Assembly (NCBI GenBank): GCA_934615235.1
Contig: CAKTTL010000015.1
Span: 1-41,206 of the forward strand
Direction: 5' to 3'
Origin: an uncultured Clostridia bacterium
Lineage (GTDB): Bacteria; Bacillota; Clostridia; Christensenellales; Aristaeellaceae
DNA length: 41,206 nucleotides
Part shown: piece by piece, positions 30,941 through 39,450 of the stretch
Position numbering within the stretch: the stretch's first letter is position 1
Layout of the letters: the number at the start of each line of letters is the position of its first letter
The notes under the pieces: model-generated
Told to the model about the DNA's origin: nothing
The model's database searches: none
What the model saw: the letters and a program-made list of their open reading frames with translations, nothing else
Made by a program: the position numbers and the translations under genes

Positions 30941-31606
30941 AATGAGCAGGCAATCGCCGTGATAAAAACCAATCCGCTTTTCCGCGGGTTTTCAGCGGAA
31001 GAAATCGCGCCGCTTTTCGCGGATGCGCCGGAACCTCTGCGCTTTGCGCGCGGCGCGGCCATCCTCGGCCCCGGCTCGACCGAGCGCGTTCTCGGCTTCC
31101 TGCTGGAAGGCACGGCGCTCGTCACGCACGGTCTCTCCCCCGTGGCAATGAGCCGGCTTTCGCCCGGCGCATGTTTCGGCATGGCGACGCTCTTTACGGA
31201 CGGCGCGCCGTTTCCCAACGAGATTCGCGCCGAAACGGCCTGCGCGGCGCTCTTTCTCCCGCGGGAATGGGCGGAGGCGCTCCTTTCGCGTGAAGCGCGC
31301 TTTGCTTCCAATTATATTGCGCTGCTTTCCGAAAAGATTCTGTTTCTCAATCGCCGCATCGACACCTTTACCGCCGACGACGTTTCCGCGCGGCTGCGCG
31401 GCATGTTGAAAGATTTCTGGCTGCGCCAGGGAAAGGGCGGCGCGTTCACGCTCCCCTGCTCCTACACGCAGCTGGCGGCGCTGCTCAACGTCGGCCGCGC
31501 CTCGCTCTATCGCGCGCTTGAACAGCTTGAGCGCGAAGGGCTTTTCACCCGGGAAGGGCGCGTTTTCCGCCTGACGGAAAGCGCTTTTCAAATAGAAGAT
31601 CAATAG
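30932..31606 (+). CDS. Crp/Fnr-family transcriptional regulator
   Basis: This 224-residue regulator has an N-terminal cyclic-nucleotide-binding-like beta barrel (about residues 15-120, PLFRGFSAEEI to LSPGACFGMA) and a C-terminal winged helix-turn-helix (about 155-215, YTQLAALLNVGRASLYRAL). No iron-sulfur cysteine set like Fnr is seen, so the ligand is unknown. The ATG at 30932 lies inside the palindromic operator; if it is used, the message is leaderless. An in-frame GTG at 30959 with an AGCAGG site is the alternative and would begin IKTNPLFRG, a common Crp opening. It heads the operon with the NMT1-type importer. Confidence 0.88.
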   Translation: MRQNEQAIAVIKTNPLFRGFSAEEIAPLFADAPEPLRFARGAAILGPGSTERVLGFLLEGTALVTHGLSPVAMSRLSPGACFGMATLFTDGAPFPNEIRAETACAALFLPREWAEALLSREARFASNYIALLSEKILFLNRRIDTFTADDVSARLRGMLKDFWLRQGKGGAFTLPCSYTQLAALLNVGRASLYRALEQLEREGLFTREGRVFRLTESAFQIEDQ

Positions 31607-31619
31607 GAGGCTTTATAAA

Positions 31620-32654
31620 ATGAAAAAGAAAATCGCTCTGTTTCTCGTGCTGATGCTTTCGCTGTCGCTGCTGTTCGGCTGCGCGCAGGCGGAAAAGGCG
31701 ACCGTCAACATCGCCTTTTTGAAGGGGCCGACCGGCATGGGCGCATCCAAGCTGATGGCCGACAACGAAGCGGGGACGACGGCCAACGCTTATAACTTCA
31801 CCCTCGCCGGCGCGGCGGACGTTGTGATCAGCCAGCTCGTCTCCGGCGAACTGGATATGGCGGCGCTGCCGACCAACGCCATCGCCTCGCTCTATCAGAA
31901 GACCGAGGGCGGCGTGCAGGCGCTGGCCGTGAACACGCTGGGCGTGCTGTACATCCTCGAGCGCGGCGACTCCGTGCACTCCCTCGCCGACCTGGAAGGC
32001 AAGACGATCCTCTCCTCCGGCCAGGGCACCACGGCGCAGGCCGTGACCGATTACCTGCTCAGCGCCGCCGGCGTGAACGCGACCGTCGAATACGCCGCCG
32101 AGCATAGCGAAGTCGTCGCCAGGGCGACGGCCGAAAACGCCGCTTACGACGTCGTGCTGCTGCCCGAGCCGTTCGTGACGATGCTCACCAAGCAGGCTCC
32201 CGAATTCCACGTCGCCCTCAACCTCACCGAAGAATGGGAAAACCAGGGCGCGGGCCTGCTGCCGATGGGCGGCATCGCCGTCCGCCGCGAATTCGCCGAA
32301 GCGAACCCCGAAGCCGTCGCCGCTTTCCTTGCGGAATACGCCGCCAGCGTTGAATGGGTAAACGCCAACGCCGAAGAAGCCGCCGCGCTGATTGAAAAAT
32401 ACGACATCATGAAGGCCGCCGTCGCCAGGGACGCGATTCCGCGCGCGAACATGGTCTGCCTGACCGGAGACGCGATGCGCGTCGTGCTCGACAGCTTCTA
32501 CGGCGTGCTCGAGGGCTTCAACGTCAAGCTCATCGGCGGCGCGATGCCGGGCGAAGATTTCTACTATGGCGCGACGGACGGTGCGGACGCGGCCGTCATC
32601 GGCGGCGCGGACGGCCCCACCGCCATCTTCGTCACGGAGAAAAAGGGCGAATAA
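31620..32654 (+). CDS. NMT1/SsuA-type ABC binding lipoprotein with an OadB-like C-terminal tail
   Basis: This 344-residue lipoprotein has a signal peptide with lipobox LLFGC (Cys21), and then an NMT1/THI5-like solute-binding fold (about residues 28-310) with VISQLVSGELDMAALPTN. The C-terminal tail ends IGGADGPTAIF (residues 327-337), the sodium-binding motif of OadB. AGGAGG precedes the ATG, 13 bases after the Crp stop. Substrate unknown; family members bind taurine, sulfonates, bicarbonate or thiamine precursors. The tail is not part of the usual family, and its function is unknown. Confidence 0.88.
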   Translation: MKKKIALFLVLMLSLSLLFGCAQAEKATVNIAFLKGPTGMGASKLMADNEAGTTANAYNFTLAGAADVVISQLVSGELDMAALPTNAIASLYQKTEGGVQALAVNTLGVLYILERGDSVHSLADLEGKTILSSGQGTTAQAVTDYLLSAAGVNATVEYAAEHSEVVARATAENAAYDVVLLPEPFVTMLTKQAPEFHVALNLTEEWENQGAGLLPMGGIAVRREFAEANPEAVAAFLAEYAASVEWVNANAEEAAALIEKYDIMKAAVARDAIPRANMVCLTGDAMRVVLDSFYGVLEGFNVKLIGGAMPGEDFYYGATDGADAAVIGGADGPTAIFVTEKKGE

Positions 32655-33413
32655 ATGAAAAAGCTGCTTGCGCAAAGCAGAATACGCAAAGCAATCGCCG
32701 CGCTGCTGTGGCTTGCCCTCTGGGCGGCCGCGGCAGCGTTTGTCGGTCGCGACCTGTTGCTGCCGGGGCCCGTCACGGTTGCGCGCACGCTCGTGCGTCT
32801 CGCGGGCGAGGCGTCGTTCTGGCGCGGCTGCGCGGCGACGCTCGGGCGCATCGCGGCCGGTTTCCTGGGCGGACTGACGCTGGGCTGCGCGCTGGGCGCG
32901 CTGTCGTGGCGTTTCGCGTTCTGCCGCGAATTCTTCGGGCCGATGCTTTCCGTCGTAAAGGCCACGCCCGTCGCGTCGTTCATTCTGCTGGCGCTGGTCT
33001 GGCTGCGCGTTTCCAACGTGCCCATTTTCACGGCCGTGCTGATCGTCATGCCGATCGCGTACTCGAACGTTTTCAGCGGCCTTTCCGCGCTCGATCGCGA
33101 TCTGCTGGAAATGGCGGACGCGTTCCATATGCGCGCGTTTGCGCGCCTGAAAAACCTCTATTTTCCCGCGCTGCTGCCCTATCTGCGCGCAGCAGTCGCA
33201 ACGGGCATGGGCATGGCGTGGAAAAGCGGCGTCGCCGCCGAAGTCATTTGCGTGCCGAAATACTCGCTCGGCTCGATTATGTATCGCGCGAAAATTTATC
33301 TGGAAACGCCCGAACTGCTTGCCGCAACCGTCGCGGTCATTCTGCTTTCGATGTCGCTGGAAAAAATCGTCCTGCGCGTTATCGCGCCGAAGGGAGGAAC
33401 GCGCGGTGCCTGA
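32655..33413 (+). CDS. ABC transporter permease, SsuC/TauC type
   Basis: This 252-residue membrane subunit has about six helices and the EAA loop DLLEMADAFHMRAFARL before FPALLPYLRAA. It pairs with the binding lipoprotein and the ATPase on either side. It starts right after the stop of the binding-protein gene with no gap and probably uses translational coupling; GGGCGA is the only nearby purine run. Its end overlaps the ATPase gene by 8 bases. Confidence 0.9.
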   Translation: MKKLLAQSRIRKAIAALLWLALWAAAAAFVGRDLLLPGPVTVARTLVRLAGEASFWRGCAATLGRIAAGFLGGLTLGCALGALSWRFAFCREFFGPMLSVVKATPVASFILLALVWLRVSNVPIFTAVLIVMPIAYSNVFSGLSALDRDLLEMADAFHMRAFARLKNLYFPALLPYLRAAVATGMGMAWKSGVAAEVICVPKYSLGSIMYRAKIYLETPELLAATVAVILLSMSLEKIVLRVIAPKGGTRGA

Positions 33414-33987
33414 GCTTGTCAACGTAACCAAACGTTTCGGCGAAAAAACGGTGCTTCAGAACTTCTCTCTGCGCGCGCCGGAAAACCGGGTGCTCTGCCT
33501 TTTCGGCCCCTCCGGCTGCGGAAAGACGACGATTCTGCGGCTGCTATCCGGGCTGCTCGCGCCGGACGGCGGACAGGTGATTCGCGACAGGCGCCTGCGC
33601 TATTCCTTTCTCTTTCAGGAGGACAGACTGCTGCCCTGGGCAGGCGCGCTGAAAAACCTGACCGCGGTCGGTATTCCTCCAACCGCCGCGCGGGAGGCGC
33701 TCGCGCAGGTCGGGCTTTCCGCCGAGGAAGCGGCTTTGCCCGAAAACCTGAGCGGCGGCATGCGGCGCAGGCTCGCCATCGCACGCGCCGCGGCCTATGG
33801 CGGGGATTACTTTTTTCTCGACGAGCCGCTGCGCGGTCTGGACGAAGCGACCGCCCTGCGCGCGCTCGATTGTCTGCGCGGCGCGATGCGCGGCAAGGGC
33901 GCTCTGCTGATCACGCACAACCCGGAAGAAGCCCGTCTACTTGCGGACGAAGTGATCGAGCTGAGTGAAGAAAAACTGATAAAATAG
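33406..33987 (+). CDS. ABC transporter ATPase, SsuB/TauB type, short
   Basis: This 193-residue ATPase is complete in its motifs: Walker A GPSGCGKTT (34-42), Q-loop Gln71 in FQEDRLLPW, signature LSGGM (115-119), and Walker B YFFLDEP with Asp139-Glu140. The H-loop ITHNPEEA follows. It is shorter than the usual 240-260 residues because the C-terminal helix pair is reduced. The GTG start at 33406 is chosen for AGGGAGG upstream and for the motif beginning at residue 3. It is the last gene of the Crp-headed operon, followed by a strong terminator. Confidence 0.9.
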   Translation: MPELVNVTKRFGEKTVLQNFSLRAPENRVLCLFGPSGCGKTTILRLLSGLLAPDGGQVIRDRRLRYSFLFQEDRLLPWAGALKNLTAVGIPPTAAREALAQVGLSAEEAALPENLSGGMRRRLAIARAAAYGGDYFFLDEPLRGLDEATALRALDCLRGAMRGKGALLITHNPEEARLLADEVIELSEEKLIK

Positions 33988-33989
33988 CA

Positions 33990-34039
33990 AAACAGACTGC
34001 GGTCGCCTTTTCAGTGCCGCAGTCTGTTTGTTCCTTTTT
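33990..34039 (+). terminator. Terminator after the NMT1-type transporter operon
   Basis: AAACAGACTGCGG (33990-34002) pairs perfectly with CCGCAGTCTGTTT (34017-34029), followed by a T-rich tract. It separates the operon from the convergent minus-strand hydrolase gene. Confidence 0.85.
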
Positions 34040-34047
34040 CCTTTATT

Positions 34048-34773
34048 TCACAGCATTCTATTTTCGGCCATTCGCTTGCCGAAATCGAGATAATTATCAA
34101 TCGTAATAAACCGCACGTCCGATTCGTATACGTCATGATCGTTTCCGCCAACGCCGTAGTCGTCGCCGCAGTAGGCGACCTCATCCGCCGTGAAGCCGAA
34201 CTCGTCCATATAGCGCTTCAGCGCGCTGCTCTTGCAAAACGGCTTGGGCACGATATCGAACGACGACGAGCCGCCGATGAAGACCGTATACTCCTGGAAC
34301 GTTTCGCAGACCTTCGCGTACATCGGCTTGCGGCGGCTGCGATCGGGGTCGTACGCGAGCTTATCCTCAATTTTCGCCTTCGTGCCCAGAATGGGGAAGG
34401 TCAGCATGCCGCTGGCGTGAATTTCGATCGTCTCGCCCGCATAATCGTGCAGGTTGAAAAAGTCGCGCAGCATGTCGGCGCGGCGAATCGCTTCTTCACG
34501 GTCGACCGCGACGTGCTCGTCGCGGCGCAGAACCAGCGCCTTCGCCGCGGGATCCCACTGCGAAAACTGCATGCCGTAGTTGCCGATAATATCGAGCGGA
34601 AACTCGTTCATCTGATGAAAAATGCGGCTGCACGCGCCTGCGCCGACCATCAGCAGGCGATACTTCCGCGCCAGCGCCTCCAGCACGGCCCTGTTTTCTT
34701 CCCCGAGTGGCGATTTATGCTGCGTGAGCGTCCCGTCCAGATCAAAGGCCATCAGACGAATCCTGTTTTCCAT
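34048..34773 (-). CDS. HAD-IIB hydrolase, phosphomannomutase-like
   Basis: This 241-residue HAD enzyme has catalytic Asp11/Asp13 in FDLDGTLT, GNYGMQFS, and VFIGGSSSFDIVPKPFCKSSALKRYM, closing with YCGDDYGVGGNDHDV as the motif IV region. The middle segment resembles the eukaryotic-type phosphomannomutase family, which uses the same Asp-based phosphoryl transfer; a phosphatase role is also possible. It is the second gene after the DeoR-type regulator, 26 bases downstream. The neighbouring glycerophosphodiester system is on the other strand. Function is inferred from fold motifs only. Confidence 0.85.
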   Translation of the reverse strand: MENRIRLMAFDLDGTLTQHKSPLGEENRAVLEALARKYRLLMVGAGACSRIFHQMNEFPLDIIGNYGMQFSQWDPAAKALVLRRDEHVAVDREEAIRRADMLRDFFNLHDYAGETIEIHASGMLTFPILGTKAKIEDKLAYDPDRSRRKPMYAKVCETFQEYTVFIGGSSSFDIVPKPFCKSSALKRYMDEFGFTADEVAYCGDDYGVGGNDHDVYESDVRFITIDNYLDFGKRMAENRML

Positions 34774-34799
34774 TTGTTCAAGCGCTCCTTCTCTTTGCG

Positions 34800-35582
34800 T
34801 CAGTTTTCAACCTTCGGCGCTGCGGCAACCGCGATATTTTTCTCTTCAAAATGCGCAAGAATGCTCGCCGGCAGCCGCCAGTCCGTCACGATCATCGACG
34901 CCGCATCGATGGGTGCGATGCAGCAGAGCGAATTGCCGCCGTATTTGCTCGAATCCATCACCACATAGCTGTGCTTGGAAACCTCCAGCAGCTTGCCCTT
35001 CATTTTCGCCTCGGACAGGAGCGGCGTGGTGAAACCGCGCTCGAGGCTGAAATGGTTACCCGTAACAAACGCGCGGTCGAAGCAGAAATTGTTCAGCGCG
35101 TCCATCGTCAGTTCGCCCGTGCAGCAGACGATGCGATGCCGCATTTCCCCGCCGATAACGATCACGCCGATATCCTCGGCGTGCACAAATTCCATCGCGA
35201 TATTGAGCGCGTTGGTGACGATAAGAATATGGCGCTTCGCGCCGGATGCGATCAGCCGCGCCAGCTGGATGGTCGTCGTGCCGCTGTCGAGGAAGACCGA
35301 TTCGCCGTCGCTGATTTCGCCGTAGCAAAAGCGCGCGATGGCCTTTTTCTCTTCCAGATGCAGCTTTTCCTTTTCCACATGGGAATACTCGTGCAGCGCG
35401 TTTTCGGCGCGCGTGGCGCCGCCCCAGCTGCGCGTGAGCAGTCCTTCCTTTTCCATGGCCGTAAGCAGCTTGCGCACCGAAACCTCCGAAAGCGAAAACG
35501 CCTCCGCCAGCTCCGTCACGGTCACCAGCGGCTTCTCGTTGAGCAGCTGCAAAATATAATCCTTGCGGCCCTGCGGTATCAT
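34800..35582 (-). CDS. DeoR/GlpR-family transcriptional regulator
   Basis: This 260-residue repressor-type regulator opens with an N-terminal helix-turn-helix (VTVTELAEAFSLSEVSVRKLLTAMEKEGLL, about residues 20-50). A DeoR sensor domain then has GESVFLDSGTTTIQLA and a C-terminal lysine/aspartate region. Members of the family respond to phosphosugars; GlpR senses glycerol-3-phosphate. The ATG at 35582 is chosen because GGGAGAG lies upstream and the motif begins there; the longer frame to 35840 runs through the promoter. It is divergent from the ugp-like operon, and shared ATTCG(A/T)AA motifs at both promoters suggest it controls both. Confidence 0.92.
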   Translation of the reverse strand: MIPQGRKDYILQLLNEKPLVTVTELAEAFSLSEVSVRKLLTAMEKEGLLTRSWGGATRAENALHEYSHVEKEKLHLEEKKAIARFCYGEISDGESVFLDSGTTTIQLARLIASGAKRHILIVTNALNIAMEFVHAEDIGVIVIGGEMRHRIVCCTGELTMDALNNFCFDRAFVTGNHFSLERGFTTPLLSEAKMKGKLLEVSKHSYVVMDSSKYGGNSLCCIAPIDAASMIVTDWRLPASILAHFEEKNIAVAAAPKVEN

Positions 35583-35637
35583 CGGCGACACTCTCCCATT
35601 TGCACGGCAAAAAAATTTTTCGCCTCGAATCGTTTTA

Positions 35638-35666
35638 TATATAACACAGAGCTTCCAAATTGTCAA
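35638..35666 (-). promoter_or_regulatory. Promoter of the DeoR-type regulator gene
   Basis: On the minus strand a perfect TTGACA (35666-35661), a 17-base spacer and TATATA (35643-35638). Confidence 0.75.
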
Positions 35667-35668
35667 AC

Positions 35669-35716
35669 ATTTCGAAAGAATCGAAACAAATGTAAAACTA
35701 ATGTTATGATTCGTAA
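35669..35716. promoter_or_regulatory. Candidate operator half-sites upstream of the DeoR-type gene
   Basis: ATTTCGAAA (35669-35677), AATCGAAA (35679-35686) and ATTCGTAA (35709-35716) share the ATTCG(A/T)AA pattern found near the ugp-like promoter (35956-35975). They lie just upstream of the TTGACA box. The rest of the 497-base gap (35717-35915) is AT-rich and holds no gene I support. Confidence 0.5.
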
Positions 35717-35915
35717 AAAATACCGCGGATTTTCCACGTCCAATTTGCGTATTTATGCGTATTTTCTGATTGATTTGTATATTTCTTCCGGTATTTTCCT
35801 GTTTTTCTGCCTTTCTATACATGGTTTTCGCGCTTTGCACGTCCTTTGCTCCAGCTTTGCATAAAATTGACCCGGCGGCCCGTATGTCAAAAAAGCATGA
35901 TTTTTCGACAGTATA

Positions 35916-35944
35916 TTGACAACATTTGATTTGGTCGCTATAAT
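35916..35944 (+). promoter_or_regulatory. Consensus promoter of the ugp-like operon
   Basis: A perfect TTGACA (35916-35921), exactly 17 bases and a perfect TATAAT (35939-35944). This is the strongest promoter in the window; a promoter this strong usually needs a repressor. Confidence 0.88.
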
Positions 35945-35955
35945 TGGTCTTGTTG

Positions 35956-35975
35956 ATTCGAAACCCAATTCGTAA
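35956..35975 (+). promoter_or_regulatory. Candidate DeoR-type operator after the ugp-like promoter
   Basis: Two direct repeats, ATTCGAAA (35956-35963) and ATTCGTAA (35968-35975), 12 bases apart. They start 12 bases after the -10 box, just downstream of the expected transcript start. That is a repressor-like position. Confidence 0.55.
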
Positions 35976-36079
35976 TCCGGAAACCCAAACAGATTCCCAT
36001 GGCGCCCGTTAGGCAGCGAAGGCTTCACCGCCTCCTCTGCTTATAGGAGAGAACGAAAAAAAGAAAGGAAGTAGACCCA

Positions 36080-37387
36080 ATGAAAAAACTAGTCTCCATT
36101 CTCCTGGTCCTGGTTCTCGCGCTTGCCTGCTCCGCTTCTGCGTTTGCGGACGGCGACCCCATCACCCTCAAGTTCTGGCATCACCGCGGCTCCGGCGCGC
36201 AGTATGAGTGCGTCACCCACGCCGTGAACGGCTTCAACGAGACCGTCGGCAAGGAAAAGGGCATCGTCATTGAAGAATCCTACATCGGCGGCTACGTCGA
36301 TCTGTTCTCCCAGATTCAGCTGGCCGTGCAGTCCGGCGAAGCGCCCAACATCGTCAGCGCCGCCAACACCTACGTGGCCTACATGCTCGAAGACGATTAC
36401 CTCGTGGACATGGCCCCTCTCGCCGAGGCGGAAGGCTATGACATCACCGGCAATCTGATGGACTGGCTCCTGCAGATCGGCGGCAACACCGACGGTCAGA
36501 TCCATTCCATGCCCTACTGCCGTTCCACTCCCCTGTTCTACTACAACAAGGGAATCGCCAGGGAACTCGGCATTGAAATCGGCGACATGATCACCATCGA
36601 CGAGCTCAAGAAGTTCGGCGAAGCCGCCATGGTCAAGAACGACGCCGGCGAAATCACCCGCTACGGCTTCGAAATCTTCAACGACTTCGGCTACTACAAC
36701 GCGGCCTGGATCTATCAGCTTGGTTCCGAATACATGGTCGAGGGCGGCGGTTCTCCGTCTCTGGAAGACGGCACGATGCTGAAGGTTCTCTCCGACTGGC
36801 GCGAATGGGTTGACGCCGGCTGGTGCCGTCCCTTCGACGTGACCAACGCCGGCGACACCGCGCAGACCATGTTCATCAACGGCGAGCTCGCCGCCTACAT
36901 GAACTCCTCCGCGGGTCTGGGCAACCTCCTGATCGCCGCCGCCGAAACCGGCGTGGAAGTCGGCGTCGCGATGTTCCCGACCTACAACCCCGAAAACCAC
37001 GTTGCCGAAATCGGCGGCGCGAACATCTCCATCATCAGCGCGGACAACAGCGACGAAGAAATCCAGGCTTCCTGGGAATTCGTCAAGTACCTCATGAGCG
37101 ACGAAGAGCAGTTCTTCAACGCCAAGACCTCCGGTTACGTCGCCTGCACCAAGTCCATCGCCACCTATCCGGAAATGGTTGAATTCTGGGCCGAGAACCC
37201 CGAGTTCAAGGTTGCTTACGACCAGCTGCTCTCCTACGGCCGCGGCCAGGAAACTCCGTTCGTCGCCGTCGGTCAGGACTTCACCCAGATCTGCTGGGAC
37301 AACGTCTCCCTGCTGATCCAGGAAAAGAGCATCACCCCCGAAGAGGCTGTTGAAAACATCATCGCCGAATCCGAAGACATCTGGTAA
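36080..37387 (+). CDS. UgpB-like extracellular solute-binding protein
   Basis: This 435-residue secreted binding protein of the CUT1 family has a signal peptide (MKKLVSILLVLVLALAC then SASAFA) that shows a cysteine at residue 17 without a good lipobox. The mature part opens ITLKFWHHRGSGAQYE. It carries the ligand-lobe segments LFSQIQLAVQSGEAPNIV and YYNKGIAREL, common in glycerol-phosphate and maltodextrin binders. AAAGGAAG precedes the ATG. It heads the operon with ATPase, two permeases and a phosphodiesterase. The phosphodiesterase makes glycerol-3-phosphate or glycerophosphodiesters the likely substrate, by inference. Confidence 0.88.
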   Translation: MKKLVSILLVLVLALACSASAFADGDPITLKFWHHRGSGAQYECVTHAVNGFNETVGKEKGIVIEESYIGGYVDLFSQIQLAVQSGEAPNIVSAANTYVAYMLEDDYLVDMAPLAEAEGYDITGNLMDWLLQIGGNTDGQIHSMPYCRSTPLFYYNKGIARELGIEIGDMITIDELKKFGEAAMVKNDAGEITRYGFEIFNDFGYYNAAWIYQLGSEYMVEGGGSPSLEDGTMLKVLSDWREWVDAGWCRPFDVTNAGDTAQTMFINGELAAYMNSSAGLGNLLIAAAETGVEVGVAMFPTYNPENHVAEIGGANISIISADNSDEEIQASWEFVKYLMSDEEQFFNAKTSGYVACTKSIATYPEMVEFWAENPEFKVAYDQLLSYGRGQETPFVAVGQDFTQICWDNVSLLIQEKSITPEEAVENIIAESEDIW

Positions 37388-37412
37388 TCCGTTTCATCTT
37401 TCCGTAAGCGTC

Positions 37413-37439
37413 GGGGAGCATATTTCCAATATGCTCCCC
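37413..37439 (+). other. Intercistronic hairpin after the binding-protein gene
   Basis: GGGGAGCATATT (37413-37424) and AATATGCTCCCC (37428-37439) form a perfect 12-bp stem with loop TCC and no T-run. In importer operons a stem here usually stabilises the binding-protein message and lowers downstream expression. Confidence 0.7.
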
Positions 37440-37469
37440 ACTTAGCAATTTGCATTGGAGGAAAAACAA

Positions 37470-38516
37470 GTGGCCAAAATTGAATTTCAGAACGTCAGCA
37501 AGTCCTTTGGCCAAGTAAACGTCATCGAAAACCTGAATCTGACCATTGAAGACGGCAAGTTCACCGTTCTGGTTGGCTCTTCCGGCTGCGGCAAGACCAC
37601 CCTTCTGCGCATGATCGCGGGCATCGGTCCCGCCACCTCCGGTCGAATCCTGATGGACGGAAAAGATATCACCGACGTCGATCCGGGTAAGCGGGACGTC
37701 GCGATGGTTTTCCAGAATTATGCGATTTATCCCACCATGTCCGTCCGTGAAAATATCGAATTCGGCCTTAAAAACAGGAAAGTTCCGAAAGCCGAGCGCG
37801 CCCGGCTGATCGAAGAATATTCTAAAATCGTCGGTCTCACCGAGTATCTCGACCGCAAGCCCAGCCAGCTTTCCGGCGGACAGCGCCAGCGTATCGCGCT
37901 TGCGCGCGCGATGGTGAAAAAGCCCGCCGTCTTCCTGATGGACGAGCCGCTGTCCAACCTCGACGCAAAGCTGCGCGCCGCAATGCGCGTGGAGCTGATC
38001 GAGCTGCAGCGCCGCCTGGGCACCACGTTCGTCTACGTCACGCACGACCAGGTCGAGGCCATGTCCATGGCCGATTCGATCGTGCTGATGGAAAAGGGCG
38101 AAATTCAGCAGGTCGGCACGCCGGAGCAGATTTACCACGAGCCCAGCAACGTCTTCGCCGCGCAGTTCATCGGCACCCCTCCGATGAACATCCTCAAAAT
38201 GCCCAACGGCTTCCAGCTCGGCTTCCGCCCCGAGGCGATCGTGCTGACCGCGACTCCCTCGCCCGAACTGCCGATTCGCCGCCGCTGCCAGATCGTCACG
38301 CGCGAAATGCTCGGTGCGGAAACGCTGTATAAGGTGCGCCTGAGCGATACGACGATCATGGTGCGCAGCACCGAAGAAGAATTCCGCGAGGGCGAAAATC
38401 TGTGGATGACCGTCAAGCGCAAGCATATTCATTTCTTTGACGCGCAAGGCAATCACGCCGGTCACGGCGGACCGGACGAGCTTCTCGCCGTCGCGGGAGG
38501 GATGAACGATGAGTGA
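37470..38516 (+). CDS. UgpC/MsmK-type ABC transporter ATPase
   Basis: This 348-residue importer ATPase has Walker A GSSGCGKTT (36-44), Q-loop Gln82, LSGGQ (134-138), Walker B FLMDEPLSNLDAK (155-167), and the H-loop THDQVEAM. A C-terminal regulatory/OB-like region begins near residue 240. The start is the GTG at 37470, set by GGAGG at 37457-37461; the TTG at 37455 would place the ribosome site inside the gene. Its end overlaps the permease gene by 8 bases. It may also serve other importers, such as the one at 3900-7371 that lacks an ATPase, which is inference. Confidence 0.94.
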   Translation: MAKIEFQNVSKSFGQVNVIENLNLTIEDGKFTVLVGSSGCGKTTLLRMIAGIGPATSGRILMDGKDITDVDPGKRDVAMVFQNYAIYPTMSVRENIEFGLKNRKVPKAERARLIEEYSKIVGLTEYLDRKPSQLSGGQRQRIALARAMVKKPAVFLMDEPLSNLDAKLRAAMRVELIELQRRLGTTFVYVTHDQVEAMSMADSIVLMEKGEIQQVGTPEQIYHEPSNVFAAQFIGTPPMNILKMPNGFQLGFRPEAIVLTATPSPELPIRRRCQIVTREMLGAETLYKVRLSDTTIMVRSTEEEFREGENLWMTVKRKHIHFFDAQGNHAGHGGPDELLAVAGGMNDE

Positions 38517-39438
38517 CTACACGCTGCCAAAGGACGTGCTGCGCCGCCAGCGCCTGCTCAAATGGCGCGGTTACGGCGTCTCGTGGCTGATGGTGCTGCC
38601 CGCGCTGATCTTCCTGAGCCTGTTCGTCATTTATCCGGCCGTCAACATGGGCGTGCTGAGCCTGTTCAAGGGTAACGCCACGAAGCCGTATAAAGAGTTC
38701 ATCGCGCTGGATAACTATCACCGTCTTTTCTTCGTGAAGAAGGACTTTCTCAACGCGCTTGGCAACACCGCGCTTTACGCGCTGGGCGCGCTGGTGAGCA
38801 TCATGATTTTCTCGCTGCTGCTGGCGCAGTGGATGTTCAAGGATCGCAGGATCAACAACATCGCGCAGACCGTCTTCTTCACGCCGCACCTGGTGGCGGG
38901 CGTTTCCGCCGGCTTCATCTGGAGCTGGCTGATGAGCTCGCAGTCCTACGGCCTGTTCAACTCCGTCCTGAACTCGCTGGGGCTGCCCAGCGTCCGCTGG
39001 CTGGACGATTCCTCCACCGCGATGCTCTCCATCATCATCATGAACACCTGGAAGAGCATCGGCTATTATTCGCTGATTATCATGTCTTCGATGAAATCCA
39101 TCCCGACGGAAATCTACGAGGCTGCGCGGCTGGATAATTCGACCGGCGTCAAGACGTTCTTCAAGATCACGCTGCCGATGATCTCCCCGCAGCTGTTCTT
39201 CCTGCTTATCACGATCACGACCGGTTCGTTCAAGGTGTTCGATTCCGTGCGCATCATGACAAACGGCGGCCCTGGCGACTCGACGCGCGTGCTGAGCATG
39301 TACATTTACGATTACGCCTTCCAGCGCAATAACACACTCGGTTACGCCTGCGCCGCCGGCGTTGTCATGCTGCTGATCATGGTCGTTATCACGGTGATCG
39401 ACTTCGCATTCGTTGAAAAGAAAGTGCACTATCAATAA
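38509..39438 (+). CDS. UgpA-like ABC transporter permease
   Basis: This 309-residue membrane subunit has about six helices and the EAA loop EIYEAARLDNSTGVKTFFK. It starts with an 8-base overlap with the ATPase gene and a GGGAGGG ribosome site. It pairs with the UgpE-like protein that follows after 12 bases. Confidence 0.92.
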   Translation: MSDYTLPKDVLRRQRLLKWRGYGVSWLMVLPALIFLSLFVIYPAVNMGVLSLFKGNATKPYKEFIALDNYHRLFFVKKDFLNALGNTALYALGALVSIMIFSLLLAQWMFKDRRINNIAQTVFFTPHLVAGVSAGFIWSWLMSSQSYGLFNSVLNSLGLPSVRWLDDSSTAMLSIIIMNTWKSIGYYSLIIMSSMKSIPTEIYEAARLDNSTGVKTFFKITLPMISPQLFFLLITITTGSFKVFDSVRIMTNGGPGDSTRVLSMYIYDYAFQRNNTLGYACAAGVVMLLIMVVITVIDFAFVEKKVHYQ

Positions 39439-39450
39439 GGAGCGAAATAG

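Noticed and set aside
31545..33431. 628-codon minus-strand open frame over the NMT1-type transporter
   Set aside because: It is the antisense of three well-defined transporter genes.
35753..36028. Possible 91-residue gene on the minus strand in the regulator/ugp gap
   Set aside because: It runs across a perfect promoter and operator-like repeats, has no ribosome site and no recognisable sequence.
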